Shown: piece by piece, positions 43,427-51,999 of the stretch | Numbering within the stretch: the stretch's first letter is position 1 | How the letters are laid out: each line of letters opens with the position of its first letter | Assembly (NCBI RefSeq): GCF_019710575.1 | Contig: NZ_JAHWFK010000041.1 | Span: 62,001-126,000, forward strand | Origin: Paractinoplanes polyasparticus | GTDB lineage: Bacteria; Actinomycetota; Actinomycetes; Mycobacteriales; Micromonosporaceae | Reading direction: 5' to 3' | Length of the DNA stretch: 64,000 nucleotides | Notes under the pieces: model-generated | The model's database searches: none | Told to the model about the DNA's origin: nothing | The model's input: only the letters and a program-made list of their open reading frames with translations | Program-made: the position numbers and the translations under genes

Positions 43427-44959
43427 TCAGTAGACCCAGGGACGTCCGCTCTGGTGGTAGTCCGGCACCAGGCTGGACTCGGCGTTCATCCGGTCGACGT
43501 AGAGCCGCCCCTCCAGGTGGTCGATCTCGTGGGCGACCAGCCGTGCCAGCGCGCGTTCGAACGTCGTGACGACCCGCGTGCCGTCGGGCATCGCGTGCTC
43601 GACCTCGAGGCGCAGGGGTCGCCGCACCAGTCCGCGGTAGTCGAAGAACGACAAACAGCCCTCGTACTGTTCGTCCCGATCGGCCGACTCGCCGACCACC
43701 CGCGGATTGATCAGCACCTGGGGTTCGGCGCCGGGATCGGCCGAGCGCACCACGGCGACGGCGACCGAGTGGCCGATCTGCGGCGCCGACAGCCCGACGC
43801 CCTTGGTGAAGTCGTGCACCTGCTCGAGCCGGGCCAGCGCCTCGCGCAGCGCCGCCACCACCTCGCGGGCCTCGACCTCTTCGCGCGGCAGCTGATAGTG
43901 CCGGGCGCGCTGCCGCAGCATCTCGGAGCCCCGCTGCACGATGCCTATCCCGCGCATCTGGCCCGACGCGCGCGGCTGCCCGTTACCGTTGCTCGCCGGC
44001 GCCAGCGACGGGAAGGGCGGCGCACCGACGCCGCGGAACCGCCATTCGAGCCGGTAGCGCGCGTTCAGCTGGGGCGTGTCGGTCGACCACTCGAAGACCG
44101 CGCGGTCGCCGTCGTCGTGCCGCTCCATCGGCGTACGCACCGGAACCTCAGCCGCCAGGGACGTCTCGACACCCCAGACCTGGGGGTCGAACGAGGCGGG
44201 GAAGTCGAGGCGCACGGTGAGACGGCGGGTGGGCAGCCGCACAGCCCGCTGGAACCACTGGCCCCACTTCTCGACGCCGACCGTGTATTCGTACTGAATG
44301 GTGGTTCTCTCACCCGGGTAGAGCGCGAACTGGCCGCCCTCGTTGGCGAAGAGCAACCACACCTCCTTGGAGGCGTCGCGGTCGAGCTTTATCCGCCAGT
44401 CCATCGGTTCGACCGCGTCGCCCTCGCCGGCGCAGGCGTTGAACGCCATCTCCTCGAAGCTCAGCGGGTGTTCCCGGTGGTGGCGGTTGGAGCCGGTGGG
44501 GTCGTTCGGGTAGCGGTCGACCGCGATCTTCACCAGGTAACGCGTCACGGGCTCGGAGCCGGCGTTGTAGAGCGCACGACGCACGCGACAGCGGTAGGTG
44601 CCGTCGGCGTAGCGCAGCTCGGCCACCTCACGCTCGACGATCAGCCCGGTTCCCGGGGGCAGCCACTGCACCGGTACGGGGGGATCGCGGTGCAGGGCCG
44701 TGCCGCGCGCATGACGCAGTTCGTCGTACTCCTGGAACCGCTGCCAGATCACCCCGCCCGCGCCGAGCACCGCTTCCGCCCGCCGGGCGAAGTCCTCGGT
44801 GGGCTTGTGGCGCCGCCCCTCGACGTGGCTGACGTAGGAGGGGTCGAACCCCATCCGAGCGGCGAGCTGCTTCTTGCTCATGCCGCGTTCGACCCGCCAG
44901 TGAGCCAACGCCGTCACAAATTGGTCAGCGGCCCGCTCGACGGGCGAGGTGGTCATCAT
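43427..44959 (-). CDS. Fusion of XRE helix-turn-helix and peptide deformylase
   Basis: This is a 510-residue protein. Residues ~12-68 are a Cro/C1 helix-turn-helix (MSKKQLAARMGFDPSYVSHV). Residues ~85-330 form a beta-rich domain of unknown kind (RYRCRVRRALYNAG-like strands). Residues ~345-505 are a peptide deformylase with GVGLSAPQIG (387-396), EGCLS (433-437) and HEIDH (477-481), all metal ligands intact. Deformylases remove N-formyl groups from new proteins; fusion to a DNA-binding domain suggests a regulatory or secondary-metabolite role. GGGGA precedes ATG 44959. It may be a second, non-housekeeping deformylase. Confidence 0.85.
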   Translation of the reverse strand: MMTTSPVERAADQFVTALAHWRVERGMSKKQLAARMGFDPSYVSHVEGRRHKPTEDFARRAEAVLGAGGVIWQRFQEYDELRHARGTALHRDPPVPVQWLPPGTGLIVEREVAELRYADGTYRCRVRRALYNAGSEPVTRYLVKIAVDRYPNDPTGSNRHHREHPLSFEEMAFNACAGEGDAVEPMDWRIKLDRDASKEVWLLFANEGGQFALYPGERTTIQYEYTVGVEKWGQWFQRAVRLPTRRLTVRLDFPASFDPQVWGVETSLAAEVPVRTPMERHDDGDRAVFEWSTDTPQLNARYRLEWRFRGVGAPPFPSLAPASNGNGQPRASGQMRGIGIVQRGSEMLRQRARHYQLPREEVEAREVVAALREALARLEQVHDFTKGVGLSAPQIGHSVAVAVVRSADPGAEPQVLINPRVVGESADRDEQYEGCLSFFDYRGLVRRPLRLEVEHAMPDGTRVVTTFERALARLVAHEIDHLEGRLYVDRMNAESSLVPDYHQSGRPWVY

Positions 44960-45113
44960 CGATGTCCCCTTCGCGACGAGAATTTCAGTGTCGCCGCCGC
45001 TCGTGTCCGGATGGTGCTAGTAGCGAGTACACGACAGATACCTTGACGAACCAGGCAACGTGCGCGCCCGCCGTTAGGTAACCCCTGCGTAGGGTATTCG
45101 TCCGAAAGTTCTG

Positions 45114-45132
45114 CTTGGTTAGCCTAGCCTAA
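45114..45132 (+). promoter_or_regulatory. DtxR/IdeR iron box upstream of the fhuF-like gene
   Basis: This 19-bp site matches the DtxR/IdeR consensus at about 16 positions (core GGTTAGCCTAGCC). A weaker half-match starts at 45074 (TTAGGTAA). It lies 76-117 bp before the start codons of the downstream unit. Confidence 0.65.
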
Positions 45133-45207
45133 GAGGTGTACGGTGGGTCGTCGTCACGGAGGCGTATCGGCCACCGTGCTCCCTATCTATTCGGCGAGGT
45201 GAATGCG

Positions 45208-45252
45208 GTGACCCTGGTTACGATGTCGCCGCGGGGCGGACACACCCAGTGA
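45208..45252 (+). CDS. Possible 14-codon leader peptide
   Basis: GTG 45208, with GAGGTG 6 bases upstream, opens a short frame reading MTLVTMSPRGGHTQ. Its TGA overlaps the GTG of the fhuF-like gene (GTGA). It could couple or tune translation of the reductase. It has no known counterpart and may be chance. Confidence 0.25.
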   Translation: MTLVTMSPRGGHTQ

Positions 45253-46049
45253 CCACCGCCCTCGAACGCGCCGCACGCACCGTCACCACCCCGCAGCCGC
45301 TGGGCCCGGTCACGGCGACCTTGAGAGCGATGTTCGGCACCAGCACCGAACTGCCCGGTGTCGCCCCCGACCTGCTCGTCCACGACACCACCGGCTGGCT
45401 CCCCGCGCGGACCCTCACCGGCGACAACCTGGACACCCTGCTCGACTCGGCCCGCCGCCGCTGGAACGCCCAGCCCCACGCCGCGGCCGCCCTGGCCTGG
45501 AAGGCCTACACCTACTGGCTGACGCTGCCCGCAGTGCTCGGCTGGGCCTCGGCCCGTCGCGTCCCGCTGCTCACCGCCGACGACGTGCTCGTGCACTTCG
45601 CCGACCCGCGCCCCCTGGTCACCCTGGGCCTGCGCGCCGACATCCCGGTCGCGGTGCTGCCCGGCGACCCGATCGCCCTGGCCGGCCATCCCCGGGTGCG
45701 GGTGGTCGCCGACGAGGCCGCGCTGCTGGTCGAACTGCGCCGCTCCCTGCTCGACGAACACCTGAACCCGCTGCTCGACGCCATCCACGACCGGGTCCGC
45801 CTGGGCAAGCGCACCCTGCTGGGCTCGCTCTCCTCGGGCGTGGCCTACGGCGTCCTGCGCTCGGCCGACGTCCTCCCCGGCCCGTCCGCCGAGACGATCG
45901 CCCAGCTGCACCGCGCTCTCGGCGTCGAAGACCTGATCGACCTGGTCCCCGGGGCCAACGGCAAGCTCGACGTCCAGCGCAAGACCTGCTGCCTGGCCTT
46001 CACTCTCCCCCAGCCCAAGGTCTGCAAGGGCTGCTGCATCAAGTCGTGA
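45249..46049 (+). CDS. FhuF-type [2Fe-2S] siderophore reductase
   Basis: This 266-residue protein ends with the FhuF iron-sulphur motif C-C-x10-C-x2-C (Cys247, Cys248, Cys259, Cys262). FhuF-like proteins reduce ferric siderophores in the cytoplasm to release iron. The DtxR/IdeR box upstream fits iron repression. GTG 45249 is the first usable start in the frame. Siderophore synthesis or uptake genes are not nearby, so the reductase is probably an orphan serving several siderophores. Confidence 0.88.
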   Translation: MTTALERAARTVTTPQPLGPVTATLRAMFGTSTELPGVAPDLLVHDTTGWLPARTLTGDNLDTLLDSARRRWNAQPHAAAALAWKAYTYWLTLPAVLGWASARRVPLLTADDVLVHFADPRPLVTLGLRADIPVAVLPGDPIALAGHPRVRVVADEAALLVELRRSLLDEHLNPLLDAIHDRVRLGKRTLLGSLSSGVAYGVLRSADVLPGPSAETIAQLHRALGVEDLIDLVPGANGKLDVQRKTCCLAFTLPQPKVCKGCCIKS

Positions 46050-46129
46050 CGCTGTTTCATCCGTGCTTCATCGGCGTTGCAGTTCACAGGACAACCCCCT
46101 TCGAGGTCGAAGCGCTTCGGTGGCCGTTC

Positions 46130-46141
46130 TACAGTGCCTGC
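46130..46141 (+). promoter_or_regulatory. -10 element of a leaderless transcript
   Basis: TACAGT (46130-46135) lies 6 bases before GTG 46142, with no ribosome site. This indicates that an upstream in-frame ATG at 46046 is not the start. Confidence 0.55.
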
Positions 46142-46645
46142 GTGAAACCGTTCCGATTTGTAGGCGGCGCCGTCCCGCTCGTCATCGCCTACCCGGCTGA
46201 GATTCTGCGGCCGACCAAGGTCGACGAGATCTCCACCGGGATCCTGCTGTCCGGCCTGGCCGGACGCAGCGTCGTCAGCGTGCACCTGGGCGCGCGGGTC
46301 CACGAGATCCAGCCCGCCCCGCACGGCATCTTCATGGGCTCGGTTCACTACGAGACCAACGGTTCGGCCGGACCCGACTTCGCCGCGCTGACCGAGTTGG
46401 GCTCGCTGTCGGCTTCGGTACGGTTTCTTGAGGCGCTCGGCCACGCCAGCGACCACAACCTCGAATGGCTGACCGAGAACCACCGGGCCGCCCTCGAGAA
46501 GGCCATGTCCGACGCCACCCGGTCCCGCGACGACCTGATGGTCGAGGCCGACCGCATCGTGCAGCGCCACTGGGCCCGCGTCGTTCAACTGATGCAGGAA
46601 CTGGCGGACGGAACCGGCGCCCACGGCCCCATCGAGGCCCTCTAA
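46142..46645 (+). CDS. Uncharacterised soluble protein
   Basis: This 167-residue protein reads from GTG 46142 (VKPFRFVGGAVPLVIAYPAE). It ends in a charged helix (NHRAALEKAMSDATRSRDDL) that may form a coiled coil. It has no signal peptide or catalytic motif. The leaderless-type promoter fixes the start. The 3' end overlaps the convergent VOC-family gene by 4 bp. I do not recognise the family. Confidence 0.65.
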   Translation: MKPFRFVGGAVPLVIAYPAEILRPTKVDEISTGILLSGLAGRSVVSVHLGARVHEIQPAPHGIFMGSVHYETNGSAGPDFAALTELGSLSASVRFLEALGHASDHNLEWLTENHRAALEKAMSDATRSRDDLMVEADRIVQRHWARVVQLMQELADGTGAHGPIEAL

Positions 46646-47031
46646 CCCTCAGCAGCGTCGTGGAAGGGCTGCGGCTCGGCCGGGATCTGCTTGGACATCA
46701 GGCAGAACTCATTGCCCTCGGGGTCTTCCAGGACGACCCAGGAGCCGCTCGCGGTGATGGCTGACCGCCGGGCGCCCAGACCGAGCAGACGGTCCAGTTC
46801 CGCCGGCTGGCCGCGGTCGGTGGGGCAGATGTCGAAGTGCAGGCGGTTCTTGGCCGGCTTGGGCTCGGGCACCCGGATGAAGAGAATGTCGGGGCTGGTC
46901 GCAGCGCCCCGGATGGCCACCCCGGTGTCGTCCCGGGCGAAGATCCGATAACCGAGGGCCGCGCTCCAGAAGGCGGCCATCAGCTCCGGGTCCGCGCAAT
47001 CGATCACCATGTCGCCGATCCGGCTCGCCAT
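46642..47031 (-). CDS. VOC-family (glyoxalase-like) protein
   Basis: This 129-residue protein has the two beta-alpha-beta-beta-beta modules of the VOC superfamily. Marker segments are MVIDCADPELMAAFWSAALGY, RLHFDICPTD and WVVLEDPEGNEFCLM. The His and Glu at metal-ligand positions are present. Members bind small ligands or act as dioxygenases or resistance proteins; this subgroup is usually called glyoxalase-like and has no known substrate. It stands alone. Confidence 0.88.
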   Translation of the reverse strand: MASRIGDMVIDCADPELMAAFWSAALGYRIFARDDTGVAIRGAATSPDILFIRVPEPKPAKNRLHFDICPTDRGQPAELDRLLGLGARRSAITASGSWVVLEDPEGNEFCLMSKQIPAEPQPFHDAAEG

Positions 47032-47099
47032 GCCGGGCAGCCTAGTGGGGCGACCGGGGCGTCATGCCACGCCGGGTGGCATGACGCCGTGCGAGATGG

Positions 47100-49085
47100 T
47101 CAGCCGATGTCGGGGCCGGTGAGGACGGCGTTGGGGTCGTCGACCAGGTGGCGGACGTCCCAGACCCAGGCGCCGCCCGTCCACGTGGGTTGGAAGCCCA
47201 GCAGGCCGGTCATCGCGCGCAGCATCTCGATGTCGCGGACCTGGGGTGTCAGCACCACCGCGCCCGCCTTCCAGTAGCGCAGATCGGCCAGGGTCATCTC
47301 GCGACGGGTGTCGTTGATCTCGGGGATCGGGTTGCCCTGGCGGATCGAGGCCATCAAGCCGCTGGTCGGGCGCCACGGGGGCGAGAACAGCGCGGTGCGG
47401 TCGGTCGGGTTGAGCGGGTTCTGGTTGGGCAGCAGCGCGTACGCGCCGGCGATGCGCATGTCCTGACCGGTCATCGCCGTCCACCGCAGGGGGTCGGGGT
47501 AGCTGGAGTCGGGCAGCGGCAGCGCGACGACCGTGTGGTTGTCGTCGACGAACTGCTTCCACGCGCCCGACGTCACGAACTCGGGGACCGGAGCCATCGG
47601 GGTCGTCGCGAGCTGCACCGGCACGAGGGGCACGAGCGCCATGGCGACGGCCGTGATCATCGCGACCCGGACCGGGCCGCGGGCGGCCGGCTGCGCGCGG
47701 GTGAGGTCGATGGCGCGCTGCACTCCGAGCGCCAGCAGGATGCCGACAACCGGCGCGATGGCCATGGCCCATCGGGTGGGAACCGCCGAGTTGAGCACCG
47801 GAACGCTGTGCAGAACAGCCCAGATGCCGGGGATGCCGGTGTTGATGCCGTTAAGGAAAATACGCGGTCCGAGCGACATCGCCGCGAAGAGAACCGCGAT
47901 CCCGCCCAGCGCAAGAACCGCCGCCGAACGGCGCATCCAGACCAGCAGACCGACGAAGAGAATCACCAGCCCCCAGCCGAAGAACGCGTTTTCCTCGGCC
48001 GGATTCTGGGCCAGGCGCTCGGCGACCACCGCATTACCGGCGACCGAGTGGCTCGAATAGGCCGTGAACGAACCCAGGTCGGCGCCGAAGTTGCGGACGA
48101 ACTCCGGCAGGCCGTGGTAGCTCTGCGGGCCGAAGAACTGCACCGACAACGGGTACGCCAGCACGGCCAGCGTGACGGTGCCGGCGACAGCCAGTCCCCG
48201 CAGGAACCGGCGGGTCTCACCGCGGTGCGTCTTCCGTCGCGAGACGGCCATGACCAGGCAGAACACGCCCAGCCCGACCGCGGTCATGAAGAGGACCTCG
48301 AGGTTGATGAACGCCTGCCAGATCAGCAACGCGGCCATGATGAGGCCGTTGCGGACGGCCCGGCCGGGCTGCCGCAGCCGCAGCGTCCGCCAGATGATCA
48401 GCGGGACCAGGAACTGCGAGACGATGTTCGGGTGACCGCCGGCGTGCGACACCATGCTCGGCGCGAAGGTGCAGAAGAGAGCGCCGACCCACGCCGCGAG
48501 CCGTGAAGAAACAAAAACCCGGGAGAGCACGAAATACCACGAGATACCGGTGAGTGCCAACGCCAGAGTGAGAAATAAGTTGAACGACACATGTGGGCCG
48601 AACAGCAGGGTCACCGGCGTCATCGGCAGCGATATGGCCAACACCGAGGTGTTGGCCATCATGTTCACCCCATCGGGGTAATTCATGCGATCGGAGAAGA
48701 ACGGATATGCGCCATCGGTGAGCACGCGAGCACCATGCGCCAGCATCCACTCAAAGAAAGCCTGATCCTGCGGATCGTCGCGCAACTGGTGATCGAGATT
48801 GAGCCACAACGGTGCTGTGAGATAGAACGCGACAACGACGAACGTCGCTGCCGCCAGCACGTCGCGCCAGTTCGGCCGCCGCCGCCACCAGCCCTTGGCA
48901 GGCCTTCCGACCTGCTCAGGCGCGGCCTCGACATCGGGCTCGACCGACGTCGGAGCGGTCGTCGGAGCGTCCGTCCCGAGCGCGATCAGCTCGGCTTCGA
49001 GCTCCTCGGCCTCGGTCACTTGACGGGGCGGCAGCACGTTCCCGCCAGCCGGCTGGCCTGTCGAGTCAATACCCGTAATCGTCAT
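47100..49085 (-). CDS. Polytopic GT-C-like membrane protein
   Basis: This is a 661-residue protein. ATG 49085 is preferred, giving an acidic ~95-residue cytoplasmic N-terminus before the first helix (VLAAATFVVVAFYLT). About 11-12 membrane helices follow. The first large external loop carries DDPQDQAFFEWMLAHGARVL, the kind of acidic loop seen in GT-C glycosyltransferases that use polyprenyl-linked sugars. A ~150-residue soluble C-terminus follows. The enzyme activity is inferred from fold style only. A class I methyltransferase is divergent 240 bp away. Confidence 0.75.
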   Translation of the reverse strand: MTITGIDSTGQPAGGNVLPPRQVTEAEELEAELIALGTDAPTTAPTSVEPDVEAAPEQVGRPAKGWWRRRPNWRDVLAAATFVVVAFYLTAPLWLNLDHQLRDDPQDQAFFEWMLAHGARVLTDGAYPFFSDRMNYPDGVNMMANTSVLAISLPMTPVTLLFGPHVSFNLFLTLALALTGISWYFVLSRVFVSSRLAAWVGALFCTFAPSMVSHAGGHPNIVSQFLVPLIIWRTLRLRQPGRAVRNGLIMAALLIWQAFINLEVLFMTAVGLGVFCLVMAVSRRKTHRGETRRFLRGLAVAGTVTLAVLAYPLSVQFFGPQSYHGLPEFVRNFGADLGSFTAYSSHSVAGNAVVAERLAQNPAEENAFFGWGLVILFVGLLVWMRRSAAVLALGGIAVLFAAMSLGPRIFLNGINTGIPGIWAVLHSVPVLNSAVPTRWAMAIAPVVGILLALGVQRAIDLTRAQPAARGPVRVAMITAVAMALVPLVPVQLATTPMAPVPEFVTSGAWKQFVDDNHTVVALPLPDSSYPDPLRWTAMTGQDMRIAGAYALLPNQNPLNPTDRTALFSPPWRPTSGLMASIRQGNPIPEINDTRREMTLADLRYWKAGAVVLTPQVRDIEMLRAMTGLLGFQPTWTGGAWVWDVRHLVDDPNAVLTGPDIG

Positions 49086-49324
49086 AGCGAGGGCGAGCCT
49101 AACCGAGGTTGGTAACGTTGCTGTGACGAGCTGCCCATGCGTGATCGAGCCGATATGAACGTCGTATTCGGTGACGAACCAGCGGGAGTACCCGGCTCCG
49201 CATGTCTCAATCAGGCAAATAATGAGCGTCCGCCCCGGCCTCAACTTTCGGATACGCGCGCCGGATGGTTAACTCGTCCGGTCCCGCTGTCAGCTCGGAT
49301 CGGCAAGACGAGGGAACCTTACAT

Positions 49325-50038
49325 ATGGCAGACATCACTGGAGACCAGCGGATCCAGTCCGAAGTGCTCGAAGGCCTCGCCACGGCCGTCAACCACCGCC
49401 GGTGGTTCGTCGAGCTCGCTCTCCCCTACCTCGGGGACAACCCGATCGAGGTCGGCAGCGGACTCGGCGATTACGCGATCGAGTGGGCGGAGCACCTTCC
49501 GCGGTTCACGGCGACCGAAGCCGACCCGGATCGGCTCGTGCTGCTCAAGGAGCGCATGGCCGACCACCCGAACATCGACGTGCGCCAGATGCTGCTGCCG
49601 TCGCCCGACGCGAACGGCGAGTACAGCGCCGCGGTGTCGTACAACGTGCTCGAGCACATCGAGGACCATGTCGGCGCGCTGCGCAGCATGGCCGACCTCG
49701 TGCGCCCGGGTGGCCGGGTCATCATCATCGTGCCGGCGTTCATGTTCGCGATGAGCCAGGTCGACATCGCGACCGGGCACATCCGCCGCTACACGAAGAA
49801 GACGATGCGTGCGGCCATGACCGAGGCCGGCCTCGAGATCGAGAAGATGCACTACGCGAACGCGCTCGGCCTCATCGGCTACTACGGCGCGACCAGCATC
49901 TTCAAGCTGGCGCCCAAGGAGGGCCCGATGGTCAAGGTGTACGACTCGCTCGTGCTGCCGGTGACCAAGGCCGCCGAGAGCATCATGAAGCCGCCGTTCG
50001 GTCAGTCGGTCTTCGTCGTGGCGCGCACGCCCAGCTGA
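49325..50038 (+). CDS. Class I SAM-dependent methyltransferase
   Basis: This 237-residue protein starts at ATG 49325. Motif I is PIEVGSGLGDYAIEW, followed by FTATEADPDRLVLL, SYNVLEHIEDHVGAL (motif IV region) and LVRPGGRVIIIVPAF. It resembles methyltransferases of cell-surface sugar or lipid pathways, and it is divergent from a GT-C-like membrane protein, so a shared envelope pathway is plausible. The substrate is unknown. A strong terminator follows the stop. Confidence 0.85.
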   Translation: MADITGDQRIQSEVLEGLATAVNHRRWFVELALPYLGDNPIEVGSGLGDYAIEWAEHLPRFTATEADPDRLVLLKERMADHPNIDVRQMLLPSPDANGEYSAAVSYNVLEHIEDHVGALRSMADLVRPGGRVIIIVPAFMFAMSQVDIATGHIRRYTKKTMRAAMTEAGLEIEKMHYANALGLIGYYGATSIFKLAPKEGPMVKVYDSLVLPVTKAAESIMKPPFGQSVFVVARTPS

Positions 50039-50052
50039 CACGCAAGCACCAA

Positions 50053-50087
50053 CGAAAAGGCCGCCGGTCGACCCGGCGGCCTTTTCG
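50053..50087. terminator. Intrinsic terminator with U-tract
   Basis: Stem of 15 bp (50053-50067 with 50073-50087, loop TCGAC) whose ends are CGAAAA and TTTTCG. It follows the methyltransferase stop by 14 bases and faces the convergent PEBP gene, so it acts on both strands. Confidence 0.85.
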
Positions 50088-50109
50088 CGTACCCGGAGTC
50101 GTACCGGAA

Positions 50110-50640
50110 TCAGGCCTTGACCTGGAACGTCGGACGGATGGTGGCCCGGGCCAACGTGTGGAAGGCCAGGTTGAAGCCCACGTAGGCCGGCGAGGCCTCG
50201 GGCGGCACATCGAGCGTGTCGACGTCGATCGCGTGCACCGCGAAGACATAGCGGTGTGGGCGGTCGCCGGGCGGCGGGGCGGAACCGCCGTAGTTGTTCT
50301 CGCCGTAGTCGTTGCGCACGCAGAACGCGCCCTCGGGCAGGGGATCGACACCCCGCGGCAGCTCGGTCGTGGATGCCGGCAGGTTGACCAGCACCCAGTG
50401 CCAGAAGCCGCTGCCCGTGGGGGCGTCGGGGTCGAAGCAGGTCACGACGAAACCACGCGTCTCGGCGGGAAAGCCGGACCACGCGAGCTGCGGCGAAAGG
50501 TTCTTGCCGCCCACGCTGGTGTGGGCGAACAACTCGTCGAGCGGCCGGCCGTCGGACACGTCGGTGCTGGTCACGGTGAAGGACGGGACCGGGGGCAGAA
50601 TGTCGTACGGATCCGGGGCAACGGCGCGGTCGAGACTCAT
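50110..50640 (-). CDS. YbhB/YbcL PEBP-family protein
   Basis: This 176-residue protein matches phosphatidylethanolamine-binding-like proteins of the YbhB/YbcL group. Markers are GGKNLSPQLAWSGFP, CFDPDAPTGSGFWHWVLVNLP and HRYVFAVHAIDVDTL. The anion-binding pocket residues (Asp-Pro-Asp-Ala-Pro, His) are present. It is cytosolic, with no signal peptide. Bacterial members have no firm role. The start is ATG 50640. Confidence 0.9.
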   Translation of the reverse strand: MSLDRAVAPDPYDILPPVPSFTVTSTDVSDGRPLDELFAHTSVGGKNLSPQLAWSGFPAETRGFVVTCFDPDAPTGSGFWHWVLVNLPASTTELPRGVDPLPEGAFCVRNDYGENNYGGSAPPPGDRPHRYVFAVHAIDVDTLDVPPEASPAYVGFNLAFHTLARATIRPTFQVKA

Positions 50641-50960
50641 CGTGATGTCCTCCGGCGGGATGCAGACCTTCCAGACACGCAGAGTAGTCCGTTCTCGTAT
50701 CGCCCGCCTTTCGCCGGCGTGACCCCGCTGTCACCCGATCGGGCGGACGCACAGCTGGTGCGTACGTAAACCAGGGCGCCGGGTGATGCTTCTGTCTGAC
50801 ATCCGACCGGGTGTGTGCGGCAGAGATCCCCGCGTCCGGTCGAGATAGCAAGTCGGCACCCGCCCTCGAGGCGGGTGCCGACTGCTGTATGGGGTTAGTT
50901 GCGTCTCCGGCCTCGGACGAATCCCGCTATATCGGGTGCCCAGAGTGAGACGATCGGAAG
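50641..50960. other. Divergent intergenic region with an orphan hairpin
   Basis: A perfect 14-bp stem (50851-50864 with 50870-50883, loop CTCGA) stands between two divergent genes where no gene ends. A minus-strand frame ending VRGRRRN with a stop at ~50895 is 11 bases before it, like the tail of a lost gene. Promoters for both neighbours must also lie here. Confidence 0.55.
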
Positions 50961-51977
50961 ATGAGGGCACCTTTGCCTCCCGATGAGCCGGGTCGGTTGG
51001 CGGCCTTGTACGACGCCCACGTGCTCGACACCGGGCCGGAAGAGGATTTCGACGACATCGCCCTGCTCGCGTCGCAGATCTGCGGCACGCCGGTGGGTCT
51101 GGTCAGCCTCGTCGACCGCGACCGGCAGTGGCTCAAGGCCAAGGTCGGCACCGAACTCGAAGCGATGCCCCGCGACCTCTCCTTCTGTGCGCACACGATC
51201 ACCTCGCACGAGCTGCTCGAGGTGCCGGACGCCCAGGAGGACGGCCGGTTCGCCGACAACCCGGGCGTGGGCCCGCTCGGCATCCGGTTCTACGCCGGAG
51301 CGCCGGTGGTGCTCGACGGCACGTACTCGGTCGGCACGGTCTGCGTAGTCGATCGGGAGCCCCGGGTGCTCACCTCTCCCCAGCGGCGCGCCCTGCGCAG
51401 CCTGGCCCGGCACGCGTCGGTGCAGCTGGAGCTGCGCCGCTATGCCCGGCACGCGGGCGAGATCGCCGACCAGATGCGCCAGGTCGACCGAATGAAGGAC
51501 TCGTTCCTGGCCACGGTCAGCCACGAGCTGCGGACGCCGTTGTCGACCATCCGCGGCTACCTGGAGATGCTGCTCGAGGACGACTTCGACGCCGAGACGT
51601 CGCGCCGGTTCCTGTCGGTGATGTCGCGCAACTCCGACCGGCTGCTGCGACTCATCGACGAGTTGCTGCTGCTCAACCACCTGCTGGTCAACGCGATCAA
51701 GTTCACCCAGCCGGACGGCGAGATCACCGTCGACTCGACCGCCGAGGGCGAGCCGGAGCTGCTCATCACGGACACCGGGGTGGGCATCGCGGCCGAGGAG
51801 CTGCCGCACGTGTTCGACCGGTTCTACCGGTGCACCGCGGCCGAGGTGATGGCGGCTCAGGGTCCCGGTCTGGGCCTGGCCATCGTCAAGTCGATCGTCG
51901 AAGCGCACCACGGCAGCGTGCATGTGCAGAGCGAGCCCGGGGAGGGCACGACCGTACGACTGACCCTGCCGCGGTGA
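50961..51977 (+). CDS. GAF-domain histidine kinase with internal deletion
   Basis: This 338-residue protein has a GAF domain (~12-160), a HisKA dimerisation domain with phospho-His188 (SHELRTPL) and a HATPase domain with N-box NAIKFT (244-249), DTGVGI (271-276) and GPGLGL (301-306). Between LIDELLLL and the N-box only a few residues remain, where relatives have about 60, so the ATP-domain start is missing (junction near 51672). The frame is kept. No response regulator is adjacent. The kinase may be non-functional, or the deletion may be an assembly error. Confidence 0.85.
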   Translation: MRAPLPPDEPGRLAALYDAHVLDTGPEEDFDDIALLASQICGTPVGLVSLVDRDRQWLKAKVGTELEAMPRDLSFCAHTITSHELLEVPDAQEDGRFADNPGVGPLGIRFYAGAPVVLDGTYSVGTVCVVDREPRVLTSPQRRALRSLARHASVQLELRRYARHAGEIADQMRQVDRMKDSFLATVSHELRTPLSTIRGYLEMLLEDDFDAETSRRFLSVMSRNSDRLLRLIDELLLLNHLLVNAIKFTQPDGEITVDSTAEGEPELLITDTGVGIAAEELPHVFDRFYRCTAAEVMAAQGPGLGLAIVKSIVEAHHGSVHVQSEPGEGTTVRLTLPR

Positions 51978-51999
51978 GCGGCAGGGTCAGTTCGTTCGG

